Below are positions 38,162-45,907 of a stretch of 64,000 bases of DNA, piece by piece. The first letter of the stretch is position 1, and each line of letters opens with the position of its first letter. A model generated the notes under the pieces. It searched no databases, was not told where the DNA came from, and saw only the letters and a program-made list of their open reading frames with translations. The stretch comes from Acinetobacter sp. YWS30-1 (GTDB taxonomy: Bacteria > Pseudomonadota > Gammaproteobacteria > Pseudomonadales > Moraxellaceae). Both the position numbers and the translations under genes were made by a program. The DNA lies in contig NZ_CP114606.1 of NCBI RefSeq assembly GCF_033558715.1, positions 124,001 through 188,000 on the forward strand. Reading direction: 5' to 3'.

Positions 38162-38878
38162 ATGAAGCACTCCCTGCTACGATTCTGGACCCATTTTAAG
38201 TATCTGCCTTCTGCCTGGCTGCTATGCCTGCAGTTACTGATTCTGATTCTGTCGATGCTGAGTTATGACAGTGTGTCTTATCGCGCGGGTACATGGATGC
38301 TGGGGGTGGTGGTCTTGCTGGTGATTGCCAAGGTAATTCGTCAGACTCCGATGTTTACCATTCTGGGACTCATCTTTGTCGCAGGGGCCATCTTCTTTTC
38401 GTCATTAATTGTGTTGGGGCTGCGCTATACCTGGATCATGATCGTCGCGCATCTGTTTGAAGCCAGTGCCTACTTCAGTGCAGCGTATGGCCTGTTACGT
38501 TATATGTTTCATGACCGTTATCTGACCAAAGACGAACTATTTGCAGCGGGAGCAGTTTTCACATTGCTGGCTTGGGGCTTCGCTTTTCTCTATAGCATTT
38601 GCCAGTTATGGGTACCTTACAGCTTCTCGGATCCAGATCTAAAAGCTTATCAGCCGTGGCTGGATCTACTCTTTCTGAGTTTTAGTGTGCAGTCTGCTAC
38701 AGGATTATCTGATGTGATGCCGGTCAGCCCGGTCGCACGGATGCTGGCCATTATCCAGATGTTTGTCGGGGTAATGTATCTGGCCTTGATTGTTTCCCGT
38801 CTGATTGCCTTACAGTATATTTCTCATCTTCCTAAACAGACTCATATACAACATAAGCATAGAAAGCCTGAGGAATAG
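38162..38878 (+). CDS. Two-helix ion-channel-like membrane protein with non-canonical filter
   Basis: 238-residue inner-membrane protein with about six membrane helices, ending in an arrangement like the pore module of potassium channels: helix, re-entrant loop, helix. The loop reads FSVQSATGLSDVMPVSP where canonical channels have TxTVGYGDxxPxSP, so the GYG core is replaced by GLS although the flanking DVMPVSPVARMLA is well kept. The last helix MFVGVMYLALIVSRLIAL matches family pattern. Transport selectivity for K+ is therefore doubtful. It follows the IS element; a basic tail closes the protein. Confidence 0.75.
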   Translation: MKHSLLRFWTHFKYLPSAWLLCLQLLILILSMLSYDSVSYRAGTWMLGVVVLLVIAKVIRQTPMFTILGLIFVAGAIFFSSLIVLGLRYTWIMIVAHLFEASAYFSAAYGLLRYMFHDRYLTKDELFAAGAVFTLLAWGFAFLYSICQLWVPYSFSDPDLKAYQPWLDLLFLSFSVQSATGLSDVMPVSPVARMLAIIQMFVGVMYLALIVSRLIALQYISHLPKQTHIQHKHRKPEE

Positions 38879-39057
38879 AACGTACAGAGCTGCATAGCTT
38901 GGTTACAGTAACTTAACGGCTTTATTTTCCTGAATATTTTAAAATCTTAAGGTCCAAAACGTATCTTTGATCGTAATTCTCTCGATCAGAATGTTTTTAC
39001 TTATCAATAATGATTCAAGCCTCCCGGCATTCAATCTATTAAAAAAATGGGGGATCT

Positions 39058-41022
39058 ATGCCTTCCAAACCTTCATCCTGGTTTGCCAATATCAATCCGA
39101 ATGTCTTTATTAGTACAGTGGTGATTATCGCCATTTTTTTGGGACTGGTAATACTGGCACCTGATTCATTCGACCTGTTGACCAAGCAAATGAATGCGTG
39201 GATTACCACTTCATTTAGCTGGTTTTATGTCCTCTCCGTGGCGATCTTCCTGATTGTCCTGATTTATATTGCCCTGTCTGATATGGGGAAAATCAAACTC
39301 GGGCCCGACCATAGTCAGCCAAAATACAGCCAGGCATCCTGGTTTGCCATGCTGTTTACCGCAGGTATGGGAATTGGCCTGATGTTTTTCGGTGTTGCCG
39401 AACCGGTTATGCACTATGTCACACCGCCTGCTGGTGAACCGGAAACTGTACTGGCCGCGCAGCAAGCTATTCGCGTGACTTTCTTCCACTGGGGCCTGCA
39501 TGCCTGGGCGATTTACACCATTGTGGGTCTGTCATTGGCCTATTTTGCGTATCGACATAATCTGCCTTTAAAAGTTCGCTCCGCCTTATATCCACTGATC
39601 GGCAACCGGATTCATGGCCCAATCGGAGACGGGGTAGATACTTTTGCCACCTTAGGGACAGTATTTGGGGTTGCGACAACTTTAGGTTTTGGGGTGACTC
39701 AGATTAATTCGGGTCTGAATTACCTATTTGGAGTTGAGCAGACCCCCAGTACTCAGGTCATTTTGATTATTGCCGTCACTGTAATGGCATCAATGTCCGT
39801 ATTTTTTGGTTTGGATAAGGGCATCAAACGCCTGGCTGAACTGAATCTGCTGCTTGCTTTACTGTTACTCATCTTTGTTTTTGTTACCGGTCCAAGTATC
39901 TATCTTCTGCAGACCACTATCCAGAATTCTGGACAGTATGTTGCAAACCTGTTCAGTATGACCTTCAATCTGTATGCCTATCAGCCTAGTGGCTGGATTG
40001 GTGGCTGGACCATTATGTATTGGGCCTGGTGGATTTCCTGGTCACCATTTGTCGGGATGTTTATTGCCAGAGTATCCGAAGGCCGCAGTATCCGTGAGTT
40101 CATTGTTGGGGTTCTACTGATTCCTACCGGATTTACCCTGATCTGGATGGGCTTTATGGGCAATGCTGCATTATTCAGTATCATGCATGAAGCCAATACT
40201 AATCTACTTGAGGCAGTACAACGTGACTCCTCTGTAGCGCTGTTCGAATTTTTAGGTAATCTGCCATTTAATTCAGTCACCAGTATTATTGCTACGGTAT
40301 TGGTTATCCTGTTCTTTGTCACTTCAGCAGATTCTGGATCATTAGTCACGGATTATCTCACGGCGAAAACCGAGAATTCACCGACTTGGCAGCGTCTGTT
40401 CTGGACCGTGTTAATGGCTTTATTGGCCATCATTCTGTTACTGGCAGGTGGGCTGGAAGCCTTGCAGTCGGCTACGATTATGAGTGCCTTGCCGTTTACA
40501 TTTATTATGCTGCTGATTTGCTGGGGACTGATTAAGGCCCTGCATCTGGATGTAACGAAAATGCATGCGCTACAAGCTGCACGTATTACCCCGCGGGCCA
40601 TTCAGAACCCGCGTAGCTGGCAACAGCGACTCGGTTTAATTATGCATTATCCGCATACGCATGATGAAGTACGTGATTATATTGATACGATGGTCAGCAA
40701 AGCTTTTAACAGTTTTCAGGCTGAACTGAAACGTCGTCACATCCAGGTGAAAATCTTTAAATTGGAAGATGGGATCGAGTTACGTGTCGATCATCAGAAT
40801 GAAATGAACTTTATTTATCAGGTCATTGCTACCCAGACTCTGGCACCGAGCTTTATGCCGGATGCAGATTCTCCGCAGTCTTATCAGGCAGAAGTCTTTT
40901 TAAGGGAAGGGGGGCAAAATTATGATGTGATGGAATGGACTCAGGAAGATTTAATCCAGGACATCATTGACCAATATGAACGTCATCTGCACTTTTTAAG
41001 TCTGGTCCGTTCTCCAGAATAA
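39058..41022 (+). CDS. betT: BCCT-family choline transporter
   Basis: High-affinity choline uptake for glycine betaine synthesis under osmotic stress. 654 residues with 12 membrane helices. BCCT hallmarks: FTAGMGIGLMFFGVAEPVMHY, FFHWGLHAWAIY, GFGVTQINSGLNYLF and WAWWISWSPFVGMFIARVSEG with the aromatic substrate box; SADSGSLV follows in the later helices. The C-terminal cytosolic extension of about 150 residues (HYPHTHDEVRDYIDTMVSKA) is typical of BetT and linked to osmosensing. betA and betB are not adjacent. A GGGGGATCT region serves the ATG. Confidence 0.93.
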   Translation: MPSKPSSWFANINPNVFISTVVIIAIFLGLVILAPDSFDLLTKQMNAWITTSFSWFYVLSVAIFLIVLIYIALSDMGKIKLGPDHSQPKYSQASWFAMLFTAGMGIGLMFFGVAEPVMHYVTPPAGEPETVLAAQQAIRVTFFHWGLHAWAIYTIVGLSLAYFAYRHNLPLKVRSALYPLIGNRIHGPIGDGVDTFATLGTVFGVATTLGFGVTQINSGLNYLFGVEQTPSTQVILIIAVTVMASMSVFFGLDKGIKRLAELNLLLALLLLIFVFVTGPSIYLLQTTIQNSGQYVANLFSMTFNLYAYQPSGWIGGWTIMYWAWWISWSPFVGMFIARVSEGRSIREFIVGVLLIPTGFTLIWMGFMGNAALFSIMHEANTNLLEAVQRDSSVALFEFLGNLPFNSVTSIIATVLVILFFVTSADSGSLVTDYLTAKTENSPTWQRLFWTVLMALLAIILLLAGGLEALQSATIMSALPFTFIMLLICWGLIKALHLDVTKMHALQAARITPRAIQNPRSWQQRLGLIMHYPHTHDEVRDYIDTMVSKAFNSFQAELKRRHIQVKIFKLEDGIELRVDHQNEMNFIYQVIATQTLAPSFMPDADSPQSYQAEVFLREGGQNYDVMEWTQEDLIQDIIDQYERHLHFLSLVRSPE

Positions 41023-41036
41023 ATATTTGATCCAAT

Positions 41037-41065
41037 AAAAAAGGACGCTGATGCGTCCTTTTTTT
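41037..41065. terminator. Bidirectional terminator between betT and porin 3
   Basis: AAAAAAGGACGC-tgat-GCGTCCTTTTTTT between converging genes. Confidence 0.9.
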
Positions 41066-41086
41066 ATTCAGTCACTAATTCAGAAA

Positions 41087-41983
41087 TTAGAAACGGAATT
41101 TAGCATTTAAGCCTACAGTTTGTGTATCACGAACTACAGCATTTTGAGCAAGATTTGCTTCGTAGTTTGAGTTCACATAACTAGCACCTACAGCAACTGC
41201 TGGAGTGATGAAGTAGTTTACGTTTGCGCCCCAAGCTTTGTCTGGAGAGTTAGCGTAGCTAGATTCCATATAAGATGCACCAACGCTTAATTTAGGGTTG
41301 ATGTACAAAGTAGTACCTAGGTTGTAAGCAGTATCTTCACCATAAACCAAGCCGCTTTCGAAGCCAAGTGACATGTTAGTGCCGTCAATTGCGCCTACAT
41401 ATTTAGTACGAGCAGTGATTGCATCTTGGTCTTCAGCGATTGTTTGAGACTCAAGAGCAGCTTTAGCAACGCCGTTGTTGAACATATTGAAAGCGTCATA
41501 AGAAGTTTGGTCTGCAACGCTTGTGTAACCTACAGCTACCAGGAAGTTAGGAATAGGGAGTACACCTACTTCTAATGCATAACGGTCGCCATTGTCATCA
41601 TTTTGGCCACCTTTACCATCAGTAATTGTATGGCTATAAGAAGCGCTTGCATAAGCAGGAACAACTTTAGTTGGGATGTAAGCTTCACCTTTCACACCGA
41701 AAGTATGAGAAGTCTGGTCTCTATCATCAGCATCTACATCATATTCGCCATATGTATAAGCAGCAGAAACGTTAGATGCCTGGTTGATGAAAGCAGCTTC
41801 AGCTAAAGGGCCTTTAGAAGCGTCTACATCTTTGAAGTAGTAAGTACCTTGAACAGCACCAGTGAAATCTTTGTCATTTACAGTGTTGTCGATGAACTCT
41901 GATTGACCTTGAACTTCGAATTGATATGCTTGAGCACCGGTCATGGCTAATAATAAAGCAGTGGCTAAACCGAGTTTTTTCAT
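41087..41983 (-). CDS. Putative Acinetobacter-type porin (paralogue 3)
   Basis: Outer-membrane barrel protein, about 298 residues from ATG 41983 (MKKLGLATALLLAMTGAQA, signal peptide); a longer frame to 42040 would add a non-signal leader. It ends in KFRF, the C-terminal beta signal. The block GPLAEAAFINQASN corresponds to the conserved segment of porins 1 and 2, 28 kb away. Barrel strands are recognisable through the alternating pattern. Substrate unknown. Upstream is a 1-kb AT-rich region with small-RNA candidates. Confidence 0.75.
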   Translation of the reverse strand: MKKLGLATALLLAMTGAQAYQFEVQGQSEFIDNTVNDKDFTGAVQGTYYFKDVDASKGPLAEAAFINQASNVSAAYTYGEYDVDADDRDQTSHTFGVKGEAYIPTKVVPAYASASYSHTITDGKGGQNDDNGDRYALEVGVLPIPNFLVAVGYTSVADQTSYDAFNMFNNGVAKAALESQTIAEDQDAITARTKYVGAIDGTNMSLGFESGLVYGEDTAYNLGTTLYINPKLSVGASYMESSYANSPDKAWGANVNYFITPAVAVGASYVNSNYEANLAQNAVVRDTQTVGLNAKFRF

Positions 41984-42453
41984 GATATTTACCATTTTGT
42001 TACAAAAGATGTACAACAGGAACGTATTGTATTGTGACAATTTATTAAGTCAATCCAATTCGAAATCGCTATTTTTTTGTACAAAATCATTGTATTGATT
42101 TTGTTTAATAGTCTTTTAATTAGAAAATTTAGTTATTTTAGAAAAAAGCTTAAATAACAATGTTGTATACTAAATAAATTGTTAGATCTAATCAGGAAAA
42201 TGAATTAATAAAGGATTTTTTGATTGTTTAATTAAGTTGAATAGTGGATTTTAATTCAAAAAACCAATTTATTTATCATGAAAATAATCATGTTTATTAC
42301 ACTGAATTTAAGAGAGGCGTAAAAACTGTAATATAAAGCAAATTTATGAAAGAATTGATCGGTTTAGCGACAAAATCAGGGTTATAATGTGATGTATTTC
42401 ACTGTTTTGTCTATAAATTGTGATATGTCATAAATCCTAGTAAATTAATGTGC

Positions 42454-42482
42454 TTTACATTGTTACCAAATTGACTGATAAT
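42454..42482 (+). promoter_or_regulatory. Promoter of small-RNA candidate 1
   Basis: TTTACA (42454-42459), a 17-base spacer and GATAAT (42477-42482): a strong sigma-70 match with no ORF downstream, only a terminator 74 bases further on. Confidence 0.6.
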
Positions 42483-42488
42483 AAAAAA

Positions 42489-42587
42489 ATCAGGTTAGAG
42501 TTCATGTTTTTACATGATAATTTGACTGATTCTCCACATATTTTTGTTTTTATCGGCCCAGCTTTCCCCAAGGTTGGGCTTTTTTTT
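42489..42587 (+). ncRNA. Candidate small RNA, plus strand
   Basis: A roughly 100-base segment bracketed by a strong promoter and the terminator at 42556-42587 (stem GCCCAGC / GTTGGGC, then T8). It contains a small internal hairpin TCATG-ttttta-CATGA and no worthwhile ORF. The terminator has no other upstream gene on the plus strand, since the nearest upstream gene runs the other way. No Rfam family is recognised. Confidence 0.5.
42556..42587 (+). terminator. Orphan terminator (small-RNA candidate 1)
   Basis: GCCCAGC-tttccccaag-GTTGGGC with one G-T pair, followed by T8. It is asymmetric, so it serves the plus strand only. Confidence 0.85.
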
Positions 42588-42680
42588 GCCAGAATTTTTT
42601 AGAAGCATCAGTCTACGGATTAGTTCATAAAAGAAGATTAGAAAAACTAGTATAGAAAGCCGTCAAAGATGATTCTTAAG

Positions 42681-42697
42681 TGCACCTTAATGGTGCA
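42681..42697. promoter_or_regulatory. NtrC-like dyad
   Basis: TGCACC-TTAAT-GGTGCA matches the NtrC consensus dyad (TGCACC/GGTGCA with five central A/T-rich bases). No sigma-54 -24/-12 promoter is found nearby, so the assignment is tentative. Confidence 0.4.
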
Positions 42698-42736
42698 TTA
42701 TTTCAATTTAAAAATTGCTTCGTTCTATAAAGTTGC

Positions 42737-42836
42737 AAAAAAAAACCTCAATTTCTATATAAAATTGAGGTTTTTTCGCCAAAATTTGCGGGTAAATCAA
42801 AAAATCTGCTGAGGAATAATTTAACTCGCCCTAATG
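42737..42836 (-). ncRNA. Candidate small RNA, minus strand
   Basis: A roughly 100-base minus-strand unit between a strong promoter (42843-42871) and a perfect 15-base terminator stem (42740-42776) followed by nine T on that strand. The body contains no ORF of note. The nearest protein genes on either side are not served by this terminator. No known RNA family is recognised. Confidence 0.5.
42740..42776. terminator. Strong symmetrical terminator
   Basis: AACCTCAATTT-ctatata-AAATTGAGGTT with A6 and T6 extensions giving a 15-base stem. It works on both strands by sequence; the minus strand has the longer U-tract. Confidence 0.85.
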
Positions 42837-42838
42837 CA

Positions 42839-42871
42839 GTGCATTATGCACCTAATTGTTGCACGTGTAAA
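42839..42871 (-). promoter_or_regulatory. Promoter of small-RNA candidate 2 with embedded palindromes
   Basis: On the minus strand TTTACA (42866-42871), 17 bases, CATAAT (42843-42848). The -10 box is inside the perfect palindrome GTGCATTATGCAC (42839-42851), which overlaps a second palindrome TAATGCAGTGCATTA (42832-42846). A repressor or activator binding here would control the promoter. Confidence 0.55.
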
Positions 42872-43124
42872 TAGTTCAGAAAGCGAGTTTTTTAATTTTC
42901 TTATATTTTAAATTATGAAATTTTCATTCCTATTTATATTTTAGTGATAACAGATGAAAAATCCTGAAAATATAAAGAGTTAAAACCTTTAAGAACATAA
43001 GAAAAACCTTCTGAAAATCAAAGCAATTGGGAAGAAATATTGATGATGAGTAGGCGTTTATTTGTATAATCTATCTACTATTAAATGGGGAGTCCTTGAT
43101 TCATGTGAAGGACTAAAAATCAAG

Positions 43125-44834
43125 ATGAATACTTTGCGCTCTGAGAAAATCAGCAAACATCTGTACTGGTCGATGTCGATCATTATTTTATGTTTATTGT
43201 GTATTTGTATTCCCTTAATTATTGATAGTAGTCAACATTATTTAAAATCAAAACAAACCTATCAGCAGCTTGATGCCTTACAACAGGTCACCGATCTCTC
43301 CAATAAAATCTCCCGGGAACGGGCACCTGCCAACAAAGTAATGTCCAGCTCGGTTGAGGAATTTGCCAAACATCAGCAGGAGTTAAGCGATTACCGTCAG
43401 GAAGTCGATCAACAGATGCAAATTACGGCTCAGGCACTCGATCAGGTTGGTTTTAATCACCTAAGCCAGCAACTTTTATCTGAATTGAAACCGAGCTTGC
43501 AGAATGGACGTCAGCAGGTCGATCTCTATACTCAAATACCTCGCCCGGAACGTACTGCACAGGAAATGGATCAGGCTATTCTCGCCATGTTTACTGCCTG
43601 GGATAGCAGCCGTAAAATTCTGAAAGGAGTAGTGATTGCCTCTGCTACGCCATCTGCCCGTTTGGATAATTACATGAGTGAAATCCTGTTTTTATCTGAT
43701 CTCAGGGATCAATCGGGTCGGGTAGCGTCAAATGTCATGGCACATGTGACATTTGGAACCCACATTCCAGAGCAAAACATTACCCGTTCCTTGCAGGTCC
43801 AGCATCAGGTACGCTACCTCTGGGATATTATTGATACGCTACAGCCTGTTCAGGACAAAACTGATGAATTTATTCGTTTACATCAGCGGGTCGGAACTGA
43901 ATTTATCCAGCAAGGTTTACCGATTGTGGAGCGACTGATTGAAGATAGCCGCCAGCAGCGTCCTTATTATTTAACTGGAACCCAGCTGACTGAAGCCATT
44001 GTAGATAAATTTACAACAGTGATTGATTTGCAGAGCTATTTACTGCAATACACCAAAGATGTGGCTATTAAGGAAATGCGCCATGGTCTGAATCATTTGA
44101 TCTGGACAGTGGCCTTATCTGGAATTTCCCTGATTACGGCAATTTTGACCATGATTTTTGCGCGTAAACGCATCTTTATTCCTTTAATTCGCGCACGTAA
44201 AATTTTATTTGATTTGTCCATTGGGTCTGAACGGAAGCAAGCACAATCAAAACTAAAAACAGACCGGCCTACTGAATCCTTATTTACAGCAATTCAAAAA
44301 CTGCAGCATACGCTGCAAGAGCGTGAAGCATTAGAATTTCGACTGAAAAATATTGCCCATTCCGATTCCCTGACTGGACTGGCTAACCGTTTTGCGCTCG
44401 ATGAATATATCCGTTTTATGGAAACGCATCCGACCCAGTTTAAGCGAACCTGCCTGATGATTATCGACATTGATCACTTCAAACAGGTCAATGATCAATA
44501 TGGGCATATTATTGGTGATCAGGTCATTCAACTGGTTGCAGAGCGCTTAAAAGCCAATATTCGAGCTTCGGATCTACTGGTTCGCTATGGCGGAGACGAA
44601 TTTCTGGTCCTGATTGAAAATATCGAGATGCAGCATGCTTTCATGCTAGCGAATAAAATCCGGACTGAAGTCGCTGAGCATTCTATTCTGACCTCAGCTG
44701 ATGAAGATATTCATGTATCGGTGAGTATTGGGGTAGCGATTGGTGCAGAGTCATGGATTGCTTTACTGGAACAGGCCGATGAGGCGTTATTTAAGGCCAA
44801 AGCCAAAGGACGTAATGTGGTGGCTGAGGTTTGA
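43125..44834 (+). CDS. Membrane-bound diguanylate cyclase (GGDEF)
   Basis: Makes cyclic di-GMP from two GTP. About 569 residues from ATG 43125, preceded by GAAGGA; the open frame begins upstream at a TTG (43062). One membrane helix near the N-terminus (IIILCLLCICIPLII), a helical extracytoplasmic sensor of about 290 residues, a second helix (WTVALSGISLITAILTMIFA), a short linker, then a GGDEF domain with catalytic RYGGDEF and intact inhibitory site RASD five residues before it. DSLTGLANRFAL marks the domain start. No EAL domain. The ligand of the periplasmic region is unknown. Confidence 0.92.
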   Translation: MNTLRSEKISKHLYWSMSIIILCLLCICIPLIIDSSQHYLKSKQTYQQLDALQQVTDLSNKISRERAPANKVMSSSVEEFAKHQQELSDYRQEVDQQMQITAQALDQVGFNHLSQQLLSELKPSLQNGRQQVDLYTQIPRPERTAQEMDQAILAMFTAWDSSRKILKGVVIASATPSARLDNYMSEILFLSDLRDQSGRVASNVMAHVTFGTHIPEQNITRSLQVQHQVRYLWDIIDTLQPVQDKTDEFIRLHQRVGTEFIQQGLPIVERLIEDSRQQRPYYLTGTQLTEAIVDKFTTVIDLQSYLLQYTKDVAIKEMRHGLNHLIWTVALSGISLITAILTMIFARKRIFIPLIRARKILFDLSIGSERKQAQSKLKTDRPTESLFTAIQKLQHTLQEREALEFRLKNIAHSDSLTGLANRFALDEYIRFMETHPTQFKRTCLMIIDIDHFKQVNDQYGHIIGDQVIQLVAERLKANIRASDLLVRYGGDEFLVLIENIEMQHAFMLANKIRTEVAEHSILTSADEDIHVSVSIGVAIGAESWIALLEQADEALFKAKAKGRNVVAEV

Positions 44835-44855
44835 TTTTAGGAGATATAAATCATC

Positions 44856-45464
44856 TTATAAACCATCATCCCATTCATTAAGGAAATGAGCAATGATATC
44901 TCCGTGGCAGTCATGAGGCTTACAGAAACAGCCTAATCTTTTCCCTGCTAAATGATAAACATCCTCTCTTTTGGCTTTCATTAAAATATCTTTATCAAAA
45001 TCATATTTAAATTTATTAATAACTTCCTCACGACTTTCTTGTTCAGCGCCATTCATCGCATAAGGATTTCCCCAAATTGAACCTCTTCCAATATATTCAT
45101 ATTCCTCAGATTTTTTTATATTTTTAAATTTTGGGTGGTGATGAATATTAATTACTCGAGTAATTTTAATGGGAATCACCCTCAAAGGTATTTTATTTTT
45201 TTGGAAAAAACTCACTTCCTCTGAAAAAACTTCTCCATCATCAAAAATTACAACATGTGTATATTCTAAATTTTTCCATTCTTCACAAATAATAAGATCT
45301 GTGCAGTTAGTATTTTGCGCAAAATATTGCTTTAAAAGCGAATGAGGATCATGAGGGCAAGAAAGTTTGAAATTTGAGAAAAAACTCGTTATACGAGTTA
45401 GTTTTCTAGCAATTTTAGAATAGCAATTAAATTCCTGAGGAAGAAATACTAGAACATTTGACAT
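44856..45464 (-). CDS. DUF4326 protein with unusual N-terminal domain
   Basis: Third gene of the AT-rich operon, 202 residues from ATG 45464, two bases after the DUF488 stop; no ribosome-binding site is visible, so translation is probably coupled. The C-terminal half is DUF4326: VINIHHHPKFKN, YIGRGSIWGNPY, SREEVINKF and the cysteine motif LGCFCKPHDCHGDII. The N-terminal 105 residues (LVFLP, LIICEEW, HVVIFDDGEVFSEEV, IPLRVIPI) alternate strands and helices and faintly resemble a SLOG/DUF2493 Rossmann-like domain; that is speculative. Function unknown, likely nucleotide or nucleic-acid related. Confidence 0.8.
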   Translation of the reverse strand: MSNVLVFLPQEFNCYSKIARKLTRITSFFSNFKLSCPHDPHSLLKQYFAQNTNCTDLIICEEWKNLEYTHVVIFDDGEVFSEEVSFFQKNKIPLRVIPIKITRVINIHHHPKFKNIKKSEEYEYIGRGSIWGNPYAMNGAEQESREEVINKFKYDFDKDILMKAKREDVYHLAGKRLGCFCKPHDCHGDIIAHFLNEWDDGL

Positions 45465-45466
45465 AA

Positions 45467-45907
45467 TCAATAGAGGTGCTTAATTTCACTTATAGTTGTC
45501 TGTGACTGTGCTAAATAGTCTAATACAAGACGACGATGGCATTGATGTGGTAAATGTTCACTGCATAATAAACATTGGTCGTTAAAATCATCTAAGTTAA
45601 ATGATTTTTCAATATTACGTTTAGACATTAGGCTCATAAATTTTTCTTCGTAATTTTGCCAACTGATTTCACCTTTTTTGTAAGGTTTTAATATTTCGTC
45701 AATAGGTGCTAGATCTGGAACATGCTCATATTCGCAGTTACATATTTCCTTTAAAAAATAAATTAAATCATCTCTTTTAGCAAATCCTGCTAATTGTGAG
45801 ACATTATTAAGACGAACATCAATTATTTTTTTGACCTGATTTTTTTTGAGCAGATTAAAAAAGATCTGAGCTTTTTTTTGAGTAAAGCCAATTGTATAGA
45901 TATTCAT
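45467..45907 (-). CDS. DUF488 family protein
   Basis: Second gene of the operon, 146 residues. DUF488 features: N-terminal IYTIGFTQKKAQIFFNLL, IIDVRLNN, and the C-terminal CLLCSEHLPHQCHRRLVLDYL with conserved cysteines and His-Arg. Its ATG overlaps the stop of the dual-OB gene (ATGA), which implies translational coupling. DUF488 proteins are widespread, uncharacterised and often sit beside nucleic-acid modifying genes. The Cys-rich motif resembles that of the DUF4326 partner. Function unknown. Confidence 0.88.
   Translation of the reverse strand: MNIYTIGFTQKKAQIFFNLLKKNQVKKIIDVRLNNVSQLAGFAKRDDLIYFLKEICNCEYEHVPDLAPIDEILKPYKKGEISWQNYEEKFMSLMSKRNIEKSFNLDDFNDQCLLCSEHLPHQCHRRLVLDYLAQSQTTISEIKHLY

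Noticed and set aside
42698..42745. Sigma-54 promoter downstream of the NtrC-like dyad
   Set aside because: TTGC is present, but there is no GG at the required 10-base spacing upstream, so no -24/-12 element.
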